NCBI GenBank assembly: GCA_964607445.1
Contig: CAZSKN010000007.1
Span: forward strand, 1-64,000
DNA from: CALCKU01 sp964607445
GTDB taxonomy: Bacteria; Pseudomonadota; Alphaproteobacteria; Caulobacterales; Maricaulaceae
Length of the DNA: 64,000 nt
Direction: 5' to 3'
Shown: positions 54,245 through 63,375 of the stretch, piece after piece
Numbering within the stretch: position 1 is the stretch's first letter
Layout of the letters: each line of letters starts with the position of its first letter
Program-made: the position numbers and the translations under genes
Notes under the pieces: model-generated
What the model saw: only the letters and a program-made list of their open reading frames with translations
What the model was told of the DNA's origin: nothing
Database searches by the model: none

Positions 54245-54904
54245 CTAGCGCTTCATTATCATGCCGAGGATATCATCCATTGAATTGCCATCGCCGTCCG
54301 CGTCGAGCATTTTACCGATCATGCCCAGACCGTTTTGGTGCGCGGCTTGCTGTTGGCGTTGCTGACGGCCTCTGGAGCCCGTGACAGCGCCCAATATTGC
54401 GCCTAGACCGCCCGCTTTGGCTCCCCCACCCATAAGATGTTGCATAGCCATACCTGTTAAGGCGGATTGCATTGTGGGTTGGCGCGTTTGTTTCGAGAGG
54501 CTCCCCATAGCCATAGCCGCCACAAGTGGCAGCATTTTCTTTAAGATCGAGCTATCAATGCCTGTTTTTTGAGCCGCACGCCCGGCCACATGTCGACTGA
54601 CCTCTTTAGAGCCAAAGAGGTGGCCAAGAATGGCATTACCATCTTGCGTCGCTTGCGCTTGACCCAGTGTTTGTGGATTATCAAGATATTGGTCATGCGT
54701 CCCGCCTTGTAAGGCACCAAGCAGACCGGCCAGACCTTGGGGGCTACCTGTGTTTTGTTTAAGCGCTGAGGAAATCGCGGGTAAGAGGGCGGCAATTGCG
54801 CTCTGGCTTTGCTGGGGATTCAAACCGAGTTGCGCCCCGGCTTGTTGCGCAGTGCCGCCGCCTTGGGCTTGCATTATCATATCAAGTAAATTCATTGCAC
54901 TCAT
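54245..54904 (-). CDS. DUF937 family protein
   Basis: A 219-residue Gln/Gly/Ala-rich protein. The N-terminal pattern LGLNPQQSQSAIAALLPAISSAL and HLFGSKEVSRHVAGRAAQKTGIDSSILKKMLPLVAAMAMG match the DUF937 repeats, which are of unknown function. The tail MLDADGDGNSMDDILGMIM resembles an EF-hand-like DxDxDGNSxxD loop, suggesting calcium binding, but this is inference. Confidence 0.82.
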   Translation of the reverse strand: MSAMNLLDMIMQAQGGGTAQQAGAQLGLNPQQSQSAIAALLPAISSALKQNTGSPQGLAGLLGALQGGTHDQYLDNPQTLGQAQATQDGNAILGHLFGSKEVSRHVAGRAAQKTGIDSSILKKMLPLVAAMAMGSLSKQTRQPTMQSALTGMAMQHLMGGGAKAGGLGAILGAVTGSRGRQQRQQQAAHQNGLGMIGKMLDADGDGNSMDDILGMIMKR

Positions 54905-55036
54905 AATATCCTCCTTAGTGTGCCCATATATGTAAGCTATAGGTGAATATGCGGTCTCGCGCGAGGTTTTTCCTCAGATGGTGTGTGTAATGGCTAACCG
55001 AAGCAAAACAAAACAATATAGCGATTGCAGATGTAA

Positions 55037-56842
55037 TCAGGCATCATCCATTTTAAGCGCGGCGATAAAGGCTTGTTGCGGAATTTCGACCTTACCGAAT
55101 TGGCGCATTTTCTTTTTACCCTTTTTTTGCTTATCCAGCAATTTGCGCTTACGCGAGGCATCGCCCCCGTAACATTTCGCGGTGACGTCTTTGCGCATAG
55201 CGGCAATGGTTTCGCGCGCAATCACTTTGCCGCCTAGGGCCGCCTGAATAGGGATTTTAAACAAATGGCGCGGGATTAGATCTTTGAGACGTTCGCACAT
55301 TTGCCGTCCCCGGCTTTCGGCCCGTGATCTGTGAACTAACATGGAAAGGGCGTCCACAGGGTCGCCATTAACCAGAATAGACATTTTAACAAGATCACCC
55401 ACGCGGACGCCAATGGCTTGATAATCAAAACTGGCATAGCCTTTGGAGACGGATTTTAAGCGATCATAAAAATCAAAGACAACTTCATTGAGGGGAAGTT
55501 CATATTCAACCATGGCGCGCGCGCCGACATAGGAAAGCCCCGTTTGCACACCGCGCCTGTCTTGGCATAACTTTAATATGCCGCCCAAATAATCATCCGG
55601 TGTCATGATGGTCGCTTTTATCCACGGTTCGTGGATTTCCTCGATTTTCATCACATCCGGCATATCGGCTGGATTATGTAACATCATCTCCGAGCCGTCG
55701 CGCATCTTCATAGTATAGACAACAGAAGGCGCCGTCGTGATAAGGTCGAGATCGAATTCACGTTCGAGGCGTTCTTGGATAATCTCCAAATGCAGCAGGC
55801 CTAAAAACCCGCAGCGAAAGCCGAAGCCGAGGGCAGCGCTTGTTTCCATCTCATAGCTAAAGCTGGCATCATTGAGCCTTAAGCGCCCCATCGCGGCGCG
55901 TAAGTCTTCAAAGTCGGCGGCGTCAACAGGAAAAATACCACAAAAGACAACAGGTTGTGCGGGTTTAAACCCCTCTAGAGGGGAGGGTGTGGGGCGTTTA
56001 TCCTCGGTGATCGTATCCCCGACAGCCGCGTCAGCAACTTCTTTGATAGAGGCTGTCAAAAACCCGACTTCGCCGGGGCCAATCTCTTGCATATCTTCGG
56101 GCTTTGGACGAAACACACCAACTTTGTCGACAGTATAACTCGCGCCCGTTGACATGGTACGGATACGCATGCCTTTCTTGACCGTGCCTTCGATGACCCG
56201 AAATAATACAACAACCCCCATATAGGTGTCATACCACGCATCGACCAGCATAGCTTTAAGCGGAGCTTTCGGGTCGCCGAGTTCAGGTGGGGGCAAGTGA
56301 AGGGTAATCGCCTCTAAAACCTCGTCAATGCCGATGCCGGATTTCGCAGAACATTCTATAGCCTCGGAGGCGTCAATGCCAATAACCTCTTCAATTTGAG
56401 CTTTAACACGGTCGGGTTCGGCTGCGGGAAGGTCAATTTTATTGAGTACGGGAACAATATCATGGTCATGTTCAATGGCTTGATAGACATTGGCCAAGGT
56501 TTGCGCCTCGACCCCTTGGGAGGCATCAACAACCAGAATAGAGCCTTCACAGGCCGAGAGCGAGCGCGAGACTTCATAAGCGAAGTCCACATGACCGGGT
56601 GTATCCATCAAATTAAGAATATAGGTTTCACCATCTCGCGCTTTATAGTCGAGGCGCACAGTTTGGGCCTTAATGGTGATGCCGCGTTCTTTCTCAATAT
56701 CCATATTGTCGAGTACTTGCTCGCTCATCTCGCGATCAGACAAGCCACCTGTGACCGAAATAAGCCGGTCTGCCAATGTGGACTTTCCGTGGTCGATATG
56801 GGCGACAATGGAAAAGTTTCGAATTTTGCTTTGGTCAATCAT
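55037..56842 (-). CDS. lepA: Elongation factor 4 (LepA)
   Basis: A 601-residue GTPase of the EF-G family that promotes ribosome back-translocation or biogenesis. G-domain motifs are AHIDHGKSTLADRLI, DTPGHVDFAYEVSRSL, LNKIDLPAAEPDRV and CSAKSGIG. The EF4-specific C-terminal block VKMSILVNGDPVDALSMLVHRSRAESRGRQMCERLKDLIPRHLFKIPIQAA is present. The start at 56842 begins MIDQSKIRNFSIVAHID, as in homologues; an upstream GTG is unlikely. Confidence 0.96.
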   Translation of the reverse strand: MIDQSKIRNFSIVAHIDHGKSTLADRLISVTGGLSDREMSEQVLDNMDIEKERGITIKAQTVRLDYKARDGETYILNLMDTPGHVDFAYEVSRSLSACEGSILVVDASQGVEAQTLANVYQAIEHDHDIVPVLNKIDLPAAEPDRVKAQIEEVIGIDASEAIECSAKSGIGIDEVLEAITLHLPPPELGDPKAPLKAMLVDAWYDTYMGVVVLFRVIEGTVKKGMRIRTMSTGASYTVDKVGVFRPKPEDMQEIGPGEVGFLTASIKEVADAAVGDTITEDKRPTPSPLEGFKPAQPVVFCGIFPVDAADFEDLRAAMGRLRLNDASFSYEMETSAALGFGFRCGFLGLLHLEIIQERLEREFDLDLITTAPSVVYTMKMRDGSEMMLHNPADMPDVMKIEEIHEPWIKATIMTPDDYLGGILKLCQDRRGVQTGLSYVGARAMVEYELPLNEVVFDFYDRLKSVSKGYASFDYQAIGVRVGDLVKMSILVNGDPVDALSMLVHRSRAESRGRQMCERLKDLIPRHLFKIPIQAALGGKVIARETIAAMRKDVTAKCYGGDASRKRKLLDKQKKGKKKMRQFGKVEIPQQAFIAALKMDDA

Positions 56843-56950
56843 ACAAAGAGTGTCTGTATTGAAATTCACAGGATTAGCAAGGGGGCATTATCGCTCTTTC
56901 CTGCAAGATTATGGCTTGCAAATCTCTTGAGAATAGATATTTTGCGCGCC

Positions 56951-57253
56951 GTGAAACGCTCTATGTTATATCATTATATATGTGTTGTCTTTGCGGCTGT
57001 ATTCATTTTGTTCCAAAGTGCGACATTAGCCCATACAACAGAACATGGGGATAATTCGCATGAACATGACGGCATGGTCTGTGTCGTTGATGCTATTGCC
57101 GCTGACGTTGAATATGTTCACCCCATAGTCATTTTTGCGACTCCGATAATCTATAGCTCTGATACGAAAGTGACGACGCTGCTCAAACCGGTATTTTATG
57201 CGCGTCCACCCGGCCGCGCTCCGCCGCCCCGAAGTCCGCCAACCTTTGTTTAA
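56951..57253 (+). CDS. Small His-rich secreted protein, putative metal-binding
   Basis: A 100-residue hypothetical protein. A signal peptide (start MKRSM, hydrophobic residues to about 24) ends near ATLAH, followed by a His/Glu/Asp-rich stretch HTTEHGDNSHEHDGMVC that could bind Zn2+ or Cu+. The rest is short, with a proline-rich tail (RPPGRAPPPRSPP). It lies 71 nt upstream of a ZnuD-like TonB receptor on the same strand. The first codon may be this GTG (n-region MKRS) or the ATG at 56963. The longer frame starting at 56396 is antisense to lepA and not used. Confidence 0.55.
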   Translation: MKRSMLYHYICVVFAAVFILFQSATLAHTTEHGDNSHEHDGMVCVVDAIAADVEYVHPIVIFATPIIYSSDTKVTTLLKPVFYARPPGRAPPPRSPPTFV

Positions 57254-57324
57254 AAATTGACCTAACCTCTTGGCTTTTCTGCGCGCCAGACGTGCAGATT
57301 TCTCTATTTTACAAAGATAATATT

Positions 57325-59508
57325 ATGACATTTCAATCTCACAATGCGGGCCATATCGTGCCCAGCCTTCAACCTTCCTATAGGGGGTTAACCCGTTTCC
57401 TGCTCGGCAGCTCTTTATTGATGTGTCCGACGATAAGCTTGGCCCAATCATCGGATAATCTGTCCAACGTGGCTGCAGACGAGATTATCGTCACCGGCTC
57501 GCCGCTGGTTCGCTCTGTTGACGAGGCCATTTCAGGTGTTTCCGTTCTAACCGGCGATGAACTGGCTGACCGTCTTGCGAGCACGATTGGCGAAACCTTG
57601 AAATCCGAACCCGGTATTTCGTCTACGGCCTTCGGGGCCGGGGCCTCCCGTCCGATTATACGCGGACAGGGTGGCGACCGCGTTAGGGTCCTCAATAATG
57701 GCGTTGGCTCTATTGACGCCTCATCGGCTTCACCTGATCACGCTGTTNNNNNNNNNNNNNNNNNNNNNNNNNNNNNNNNNNNNNNNNNNNNNNNNNNNNN
57801 NNNNNNNNNNNNNNNNNNNNNNNNNNNNNNNNNNNNNNNNNNNNNNNCGCTGTTACGCTACGGCTCTTCGGGCTCTGGAGGTATTGTCAATGTACTTGAC
57901 GGGCGTATTCCCGATAGCCTGCCTGAAGACGGGTTTGACGGCGCATTTCGTATTGGAGGCTCGACCGTAGATAACGGATTTGAAGCCGCTGGCGCTGTCG
58001 ATGCGGCTCTTGGCCAGAATCTCGTTCTGCATCTGGATGGAACGTATAAAGATAGCAGTGATTACGACATTCCCGGTTTTGCCGAAAGTGAAGCCTTTCG
58101 CGCCGCCGAAGCTGCTGAAGAAGCTGAGGGCGAAGGCGAGGAGGAAGAAGAAGAGGAAGTCTTTGGCACGGTAGAGAACTCGGCGGTGGAAACCTATTCC
58201 CTTACCGGCGGATTGTCTTATGTGGGTGACGGCGGAAACTTTTTCGGCGTCGCTGTCCATCACTTTAATTCCGATTACGGTGTACCGGGTGGACATGAAG
58301 AAGGTGAAGAAGAAGAGGGCGAAGGCGATGAAGAGGAAGAAGAAGAAATTATCACAATCGGCCTGGATCAGATCCGCGTGGACATTAATGGCCGTATAAA
58401 TCTCGATGGCTTATTCGAGGCTGTGCAAGTTTTTGGCGGCTATGCCGATTACGAACATACGGAATTTGAAGGTGATGAGATCGGCACTGTCTTTGCCAAT
58501 GAGGGCGGCGAGATACGTCTTGAAGCCATTCAGCGCGAACGCGACGGGTGGGCGGCGGCTTACGGCTTACAATATCGCACACGGGACTTCTCTGCGATTG
58601 GTGAGGAAGCTTTTGTGCCACCGACAACCACAAATCAGTTCGGGATTTATACATTTCAAGAAAAGGAAATTGGCAATGTACATCTCGAAGGTGCGGCACG
58701 GTTTGAATCCACGTCGCAGGAAAATTCTGTGACAGGCGAGGATCGAGATTTCGATCTGTTTAGTGTCTCGGTTGGCGGGGACATTCATGTCAGTGAGTCT
58801 GTACGTATCGGCGGGACTGTGTTCCGGACAGAGCGCGCACCAACCACGGAGGAATTATTTTCTGATGGCCCGCATCTGGCGACAAGCCAGTTTGAAATCG
58901 GGGATGCCAATCTTGGTAAGGAAACGGCCACAGGGATTGAAGCCGCTTTCCGGTATCGTGATGATGGACATTTCTTGACTTTAAACCTGTTTTATACCGA
59001 TTATGACGATTATATTTTCGAACGTGAAACCGGCGAAATCGAGGACGGGCTGGATGTGTTCCAGTTTACCGGTGAGGATGCCAGCTTTAGAGGGTTTGAA
59101 GTGCAAGGCGGGGCCGATATTGGCCGTATTGGTATTTTTGATGTGTCTGCGGACGGGCTATTGGAATTTGTACGTGCAGAGACTGATAGTGGGAATTTAC
59201 CGCGTATTCCGCCTCTGTCTATTCTGGCCGGTATCGAAGGGAAAACAGACCAGCTTACCTTGCGTGCGGAACTGGACTATACGGACGGCCAGAACCGGCT
59301 TGCGGATTTTGAAACCGCAACAGAAGACTTCGCATTTGTGAATGTATTTGGAACCTGGCGCGCGGATGTGGGATCGCAAAATGTGGCATTGCGCCTGTCT
59401 GTGCATAATTTGTTTGATACTGAGGGACGTCAACACAGTTCGTTCTTGAAAGATCTTATACCTTTGCCGGGCCGAAATGTACGGGCGTCAATTTCGACAA
59501 AGTTTTAG
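57325..59508 (+). CDS. ZnuD-like TonB-dependent receptor with two polyglutamate loops, interrupted by an assembly gap
   Basis: The signal region ends near ISLAQS; the TonB-box-like DEIIVTGSPLVRSVDEAI and the plug LADRLASTIGETLKSEPGISSTAFGAG, SRPIIRGQGGDRVRVLNNG and VNVLDGRIPD follow. The C-terminus is RASISTKF. Two loops carry runs of Glu (around 58120-58160 and 58300-58350: EEAEGEGEEEEEEE and EEGEEEEGEGDEEEEEE), where ZnuD-type receptors have His/Asp-rich metal loops. Probable zinc or other divalent metal uptake. A 100-N gap at 57748-57847 removes about 18 plug codons expected between HAV and LLRYGS. Confidence 0.83.
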   Translation: MTFQSHNAGHIVPSLQPSYRGLTRFLLGSSLLMCPTISLAQSSDNLSNVAADEIIVTGSPLVRSVDEAISGVSVLTGDELADRLASTIGETLKSEPGISSTAFGAGASRPIIRGQGGDRVRVLNNGVGSIDASSASPDHAVXXXXXXXXXXXXXXXXXXXXXXXXXXXXXXXXXXLLRYGSSGSGGIVNVLDGRIPDSLPEDGFDGAFRIGGSTVDNGFEAAGAVDAALGQNLVLHLDGTYKDSSDYDIPGFAESEAFRAAEAAEEAEGEGEEEEEEEVFGTVENSAVETYSLTGGLSYVGDGGNFFGVAVHHFNSDYGVPGGHEEGEEEEGEGDEEEEEEIITIGLDQIRVDINGRINLDGLFEAVQVFGGYADYEHTEFEGDEIGTVFANEGGEIRLEAIQRERDGWAAAYGLQYRTRDFSAIGEEAFVPPTTTNQFGIYTFQEKEIGNVHLEGAARFESTSQENSVTGEDRDFDLFSVSVGGDIHVSESVRIGGTVFRTERAPTTEELFSDGPHLATSQFEIGDANLGKETATGIEAAFRYRDDGHFLTLNLFYTDYDDYIFERETGEIEDGLDVFQFTGEDASFRGFEVQGGADIGRIGIFDVSADGLLEFVRAETDSGNLPRIPPLSILAGIEGKTDQLTLRAELDYTDGQNRLADFETATEDFAFVNVFGTWRADVGSQNVALRLSVHNLFDTEGRQHSSFLKDLIPLPGRNVRASISTKF
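57741..57854. other. Assembly gap (100 N) with 7-bp identical flanks
   Basis: CGCTGTT occurs at 57741-57747 and 57848-57854 around exactly 100 N. Unlike the other two gaps, collapsing does not restore the frame (107 nt), and the conserved ERIEVxRGPA-type plug segment is missing. Real sequence of roughly 50 nt is therefore probably absent here. Confidence 0.65.
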
Positions 59509-59528
59509 CCTGATCTAAACCTCTCTAT

Positions 59529-59579
59529 CCCCTCTTATGCGGGTGCGTTGTGAAAACCAACCGTGCCTGATAAGAGGGG
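59529..59579 (+). promoter_or_regulatory. Ribosome-site-sequestering hairpin in a 5' leader
   Basis: CCCCTCTTAT (59529-59538) is the exact reverse complement of ATAAGAGGGG (59570-59579). The right arm holds the purine-rich ribosome site just before the ATG at 59582. An inner GTTG/CAAC pair may extend the fold. No T-run follows, so this is not a terminator. Confidence 0.5.
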
Positions 59580-59581
59580 GT

Positions 59582-60127
59582 ATGACAGAGAACCTCAAAC
59601 CCTTTGAGCGCTTTCAAGGCGGGAAATTTTTTGTTCTCCTTGCGGCGTTCTTGATATATTCAATTTGGTATGTATTGATTGGGCCTTATGCCCAATTACA
59701 GGGCCTTGCGCCGGGCTTACCCTTGCAGGAAAGAGGGTTTTATTCGGGCGCGTTTGCGGTTGAAACTCTGGGTCAATTGAATGCGGCGGGGCGACGCTTA
59801 AAATATACGGCCCTATTATTTGATATTCCCTTTATGGTCTTGCAAGCCTTGCTATTTGAGGCGATGATTGTTTTCGGGTTGAAAAATCTGAAACTTACAC
59901 GTGCCAAATGGCGATTGTTTTTAATCTTGCCCTTGGCGTTTTTGCTGGCAGATTTTATTGAAGATAGCTGTCTTGCGCTTACGCTCGCGACGGGCGCTGC
60001 GTCTATTGGAACTGTGGCCGGAATTTTTACAGCTGTAAAATTCATGATATTTTTGCCCACTCAGTTTATAGCGCTTGGTTTGGGTATGGCGGGGATCGTG
60101 GCAAAGCTAAGACGGCACCCTCGCTGA
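59582..60127 (+). CDS. Four-helix membrane protein of unknown function
   Basis: A 181-residue inner-membrane protein with about four hydrophobic segments (VLLAAFLIYSIWYVLIG, LLFDIPFMVLQALLFEAMIV, LFLILPLAFLLADFIED, FMIFLPTQFIALGLGMAGIV). I recognise no family. It follows the ZnuD-like receptor on the same strand and its ribosome site lies in an inverted repeat, so translation may be regulated. The ATG at 59582 is favoured over the upstream ATG at 59537. Confidence 0.7.
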   Translation: MTENLKPFERFQGGKFFVLLAAFLIYSIWYVLIGPYAQLQGLAPGLPLQERGFYSGAFAVETLGQLNAAGRRLKYTALLFDIPFMVLQALLFEAMIVFGLKNLKLTRAKWRLFLILPLAFLLADFIEDSCLALTLATGAASIGTVAGIFTAVKFMIFLPTQFIALGLGMAGIVAKLRRHPR

Positions 60128-60254
60128 GAATGCCATGTGTCGCGCATATAAATTTAATGATCTCTTAAGGTCTTTGGCCATAATTTCGTCATTTATTAAC
60201 CTAAGTTTATCAAATATGAATCCAGACTGGCATATTTGAGAAGGAACGGCCGCT

Positions 60255-60923
60255 ATGTATAAACCTTTGGCAGACCTAGATATTACCGATATCAGACACA
60301 TTGCTATTTTGGTGTTTGGCGGTTTATGTGCCTGCGCACTGGCTCTGGCTGGATGTGCGACAGCACCCAGTAATCCCAACGGGCATAGTGATATCCGTCA
60401 AGCCCAATCCGCGCATCAGGCCAAGAGCAATAATCAGGTGCCGTCCTATAGCGAAAATGAACTGGTCAATGCCGTGTCTACCCATTTGGGCGTGACCTCT
60501 GAGTCTGCGGCGACGGCGATCGAGCGTTTGTTTAAAGATCGTGGCCGTCCTGTTGGTTATATTACCGGAGAAGAGGGCGGCGGCGCTCTGACCATTGGAG
60601 CCCGCTATGGTAAAGGCATATTATGGATGAAAGATGGACGAACCCAAAATATTTTCTGGCAAGGGCCAAGCATAGGGTTTGATCTTGGAGCCGAAGCCGG
60701 CAAGGTCTTTACACTGGTATATGGTTTACAAGACCCGAATTATATCTTTCAACGCTTTCCGGGCGTTGACGGATCGGCGTATCTTTTAGCCGGAATGGCC
60801 GTGAATTATCAGCGTGCTAACGGGGTAACATTAGCGCCAGTCCGTTCCGGCGTCGGTCTGCGTTTAGGGGCTAATATCGGCTATACCAGCTATACACGTA
60901 AGCGTAGCTTTATCCCGCTATAG
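60255..60923 (+). CDS. eipA: EipA / DUF1134 family envelope protein
   Basis: A 222-residue protein with a hydrophobic N-terminal segment ending LALAGCATAP, a lipobox-like sequence. The mature domain carries the DUF1134 core: ATAIERLFKDRGRPVGYITGEEGGGALTIGARYGKG, IFWQGPSIGFDLGAEAGKVFTLVYGL and GSAYLLAGMAVNYQRA. In Brucella and Caulobacter EipA family proteins are periplasmic and support cell-envelope integrity; the same is inferred here. The lipobox would make this one a lipoprotein. It converges with oxyR. Confidence 0.87.
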   Translation: MYKPLADLDITDIRHIAILVFGGLCACALALAGCATAPSNPNGHSDIRQAQSAHQAKSNNQVPSYSENELVNAVSTHLGVTSESAATAIERLFKDRGRPVGYITGEEGGGALTIGARYGKGILWMKDGRTQNIFWQGPSIGFDLGAEAGKVFTLVYGLQDPNYIFQRFPGVDGSAYLLAGMAVNYQRANGVTLAPVRSGVGLRLGANIGYTSYTRKRSFIPL

Positions 60924-60942
60924 CTCTGCTCTAGCTCTGTGT

Positions 60943-61848
60943 TTATAATTTCTCGACTGTGGGCGGTAAATTCTGGGTAATAAGTGCGGCGAGTGCATGC
61001 AGGGCGCTCACTCTCGGATAGCGTTTTCGATAGGTTAGATAAATTGTGCGTGCGGCGTTTTTATCCGAAACAGGCCGTGCGCTTAATTGCGTATTATCTG
61101 CCAATCCCGTTTCCATTACCAAAGCGGGGATCAATGTAACCCCTTGACCCGCCGCGACGAGATTAATCAAGGTTTCTAGGCTGGTGGCGCGCAAAGAATG
61201 CCCGTTTTGGGACGGTTGCGGGTGGCATATAGATAAGGCCTGATCGCGAAAACAATGTCCATCCGTCAGTAATAAAATATCTTCACTGGCCACATCTTTC
61301 ATCGAAATAGAGGCCTGAGCTTGCAATAGATGTGTCGCGGGATAGGTAATCCAGAAGGGTTCGGAATACAGGGGAATGGCCTTAAGCGCGTCTGTTTCTG
61401 GCGGAGTGGCTAAAATAGCGGCATGTAAACGTCCATCTATTAAATCCCGTGTTAGGCGTTCGGTGATGTCTTCATTATAGGTGATGGTCAATTTGGGTAT
61501 GTCGGCTTTTAAATGCCGGACAAATAAGGGTATAAGATAGGGGGCAATGGTCGGAATCAGACCCAGATTGATATGTCCTGCTAATGGATCTTTTGACGCT
61601 TCGGAGACGGCATGTATGCGCCGGACAGCATCTTGAGCTTCTTTAGCGATGGCAATGATTTCACCGCCGGTCTCTGTCACACGCACGGCTTTATGCCCAC
61701 GTTCAAAAAGTGTCACGCCCAGTAGCGTTTCGAGTTTCTTGATCTGGCCGGACAATGTCGGCTGACTGACATTGCAGGCTTCGGCGGCTTTGCCGAAATG
61801 TCGATGTTCTGCAACGGCGCAAATGTAATCAAAATCGCGTAAATTCAT
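60943..61848 (-). CDS. oxyR: Hydrogen-peroxide-responsive LysR regulator OxyR
   Basis: A 301-residue LysR-type regulator. The winged HTH is HFGKAAEACNVSQPTLSGQIKKLE. The two redox cysteines fall at Cys199 and Cys208 in DGHCFRDQALSIC, matching the numbering and spacing of E. coli OxyR, so disulphide formation on peroxide is likely. Targets usually include catalase and peroxiredoxin genes; none is adjacent here. Confidence 0.93.
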   Translation of the reverse strand: MNLRDFDYICAVAEHRHFGKAAEACNVSQPTLSGQIKKLETLLGVTLFERGHKAVRVTETGGEIIAIAKEAQDAVRRIHAVSEASKDPLAGHINLGLIPTIAPYLIPLFVRHLKADIPKLTITYNEDITERLTRDLIDGRLHAAILATPPETDALKAIPLYSEPFWITYPATHLLQAQASISMKDVASEDILLLTDGHCFRDQALSICHPQPSQNGHSLRATSLETLINLVAAGQGVTLIPALVMETGLADNTQLSARPVSDKNAARTIYLTYRKRYPRVSALHALAALITQNLPPTVEKL

Positions 61849-62176
61849 AGCCTCTATGATTAAAGACTAATCGGCATCATGTCTATGCGGCCATGAGACG
61901 GCGCGATTTTCGGCCTATAGATTAATATGGGCAAGGCGTAAAATAGGCACGCATTGTGGACCTCTGAAATTTACGGGGCGAGCTCTTTTGACAGGCGATG
62001 AAAATAGCTCGGTCTCTGCGTGTGACAGGCGCGTATTCCCAAAGTGGACGGCGTTAAAAAAGGACATATTCGGGGAGGCTATTCCGCGGCGTAACACACA
62101 AAACCCCGGCACAAAGCCGGGGTTTGGAGAGTTATTATGTCCGAGAACATGTGGACATATGCGGGTTTTAATGAAG
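61849..62176. other. 328-nt intergenic region between oxyR and metK
   Basis: Holds the oxyR promoter region (leftward) and the metK terminator (62096-62125). I see no convincing gene, repeat or small RNA in the rest. Confidence 0.5.
62096..62125 (-). terminator. Intrinsic terminator of metK
   Basis: AAACCCCGGC (62101-62110) pairs with GCCGGGGTTT (62116-62125) around a 5-nt loop. On the minus strand TTTTG follows. It lies about 50 nt after the metK stop codon. Confidence 0.88.
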
Positions 62177-63370
62177 CTAAACCGCCGCCTTTATTTTGTC
62201 TGCCAAGTCTGTTTTTTCCCAAGAAAAACCCCCGTCAGAGTCCGGAGTTCTGCCAAAGTGACCATAGGCGGCTGTGCGCGCGTAAATCGCTTGATTTAAG
62301 TTAAGGTGCGAACGAATTCCGCGCGGGGTCAGGCTCATAAGGCGGGGTAGCACCTTCTCGAGCTGTTCGGCCAGAGCCGCATGTTTTTGATCAAGCTCAA
62401 CATAAATCGATGTGGGCTCGGCGACACCAATGGCATATGAGAGCTGGATATTGGCCCAATCAACGAGACCCGAGGCTACAATGTTTTTAGCCAGATAGCG
62501 TGAAGCGTAAGCGGCACTGCGGTCAACCTTTGTCGGGTCTTTACCTGAAAACGCTCCGCCGCCGTGAGGGGCCATGCCGCCATAGGTATCAACAATAATC
62601 TTGCGTCCCGTCAAACCCGCGTCCCCGTCAGGCCCACCAATGACAAAATTACCAGTAGGATTAATATGAAAGACCGTTTTATCTGTGATCCAGCCTTCGG
62701 GCATGACGTCGTGGATATAGGGTTTGACGATATCTGAAATATCAGCCGGCGAGAGGCCATCTGCATGTTGTGTTGACAAGACAATGGCGGAGGCTTCGAC
62801 GGGACGACCATTTTCATATCGTATAGAGACTTGTGATTTCGCGTCAGGTTCTAAGCCTTTTTCGGCGCCCGAGTGGCGTACGTCCGCCAAGCGTTCGAGG
62901 ATTTTATGACTATAATAAATTGGCGCTGGCATGAGCGCGCCTTCAACTTCATTGGAGGCATAGCCAAACATGATACCTTGATCTCCTGCGCCTTCCTCTT
63001 TGTGCGTACCTGTGCCTTCATCCACACCCGCAGCAATATCAACGGATTGAGCATGTAGCAGGACATCAATTTCGGCATGGGCATGATGGAAACCGGATTG
63101 CTCATAGCCTATATCTTTGATCGCGGCTCGTGCCACAGCTTCGACTTCGGCTTTGGAGACGTCCTTGCCGCGCGTTTCACCTGCGATAACCACGCGATTG
63201 GTGGTTGTCAGCGTTTCGGCTGCGACGCGAATATCCCAAGGCGACATGCCTGCGGCTGTGGATTTCCGGAAATAAAGATCAACGATTTCGTCCGAGATAC
63301 GATCAGAGACTTTATCGGGATGGCCCTCTGAGACAGATTCAGAGGTAAAATAATATGTTTGGCGGCCCAT
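62177..63370 (-). CDS. metK: Methionine adenosyltransferase
   Basis: A 397-residue enzyme that makes S-adenosylmethionine from methionine and ATP. Motifs: TSESVSEGHPDKVSDRISDEIVD, GAGDQGIMFGYASNE, GGPDGDAGLTGRKIIVDTYGG and GGGAFSGKDPTKVDRSAAY. The start at 63370 (MGRQTYYFTSES) has a Shine-Dalgarno AGGAGT (63376-63381). It lies directly downstream of ahcY on the same strand, so the two form an SAM-cycle unit. Confidence 0.97.
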   Translation of the reverse strand: MGRQTYYFTSESVSEGHPDKVSDRISDEIVDLYFRKSTAAGMSPWDIRVAAETLTTTNRVVIAGETRGKDVSKAEVEAVARAAIKDIGYEQSGFHHAHAEIDVLLHAQSVDIAAGVDEGTGTHKEEGAGDQGIMFGYASNEVEGALMPAPIYYSHKILERLADVRHSGAEKGLEPDAKSQVSIRYENGRPVEASAIVLSTQHADGLSPADISDIVKPYIHDVMPEGWITDKTVFHINPTGNFVIGGPDGDAGLTGRKIIVDTYGGMAPHGGGAFSGKDPTKVDRSAAYASRYLAKNIVASGLVDWANIQLSYAIGVAEPTSIYVELDQKHAALAEQLEKVLPRLMSLTPRGIRSHLNLNQAIYARTAAYGHFGRTPDSDGGFSWEKTDLADKIKAAV

Positions 63371-63375
63371 GGCAC

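Noticed and set aside
56396..56950. Long open reading frame on the plus strand upstream of the small His-rich gene
   Set aside because: It is antisense to lepA, whose sequence is unmistakable. Only the part after 56951, with a signal peptide, looks coding.
56955..56985. Possible Zur-like site (ATGTTATA...) at the start of the His-rich protein gene
   Set aside because: The right half does not mirror the left, and the bases are the coding start of that protein. Too weak to call.
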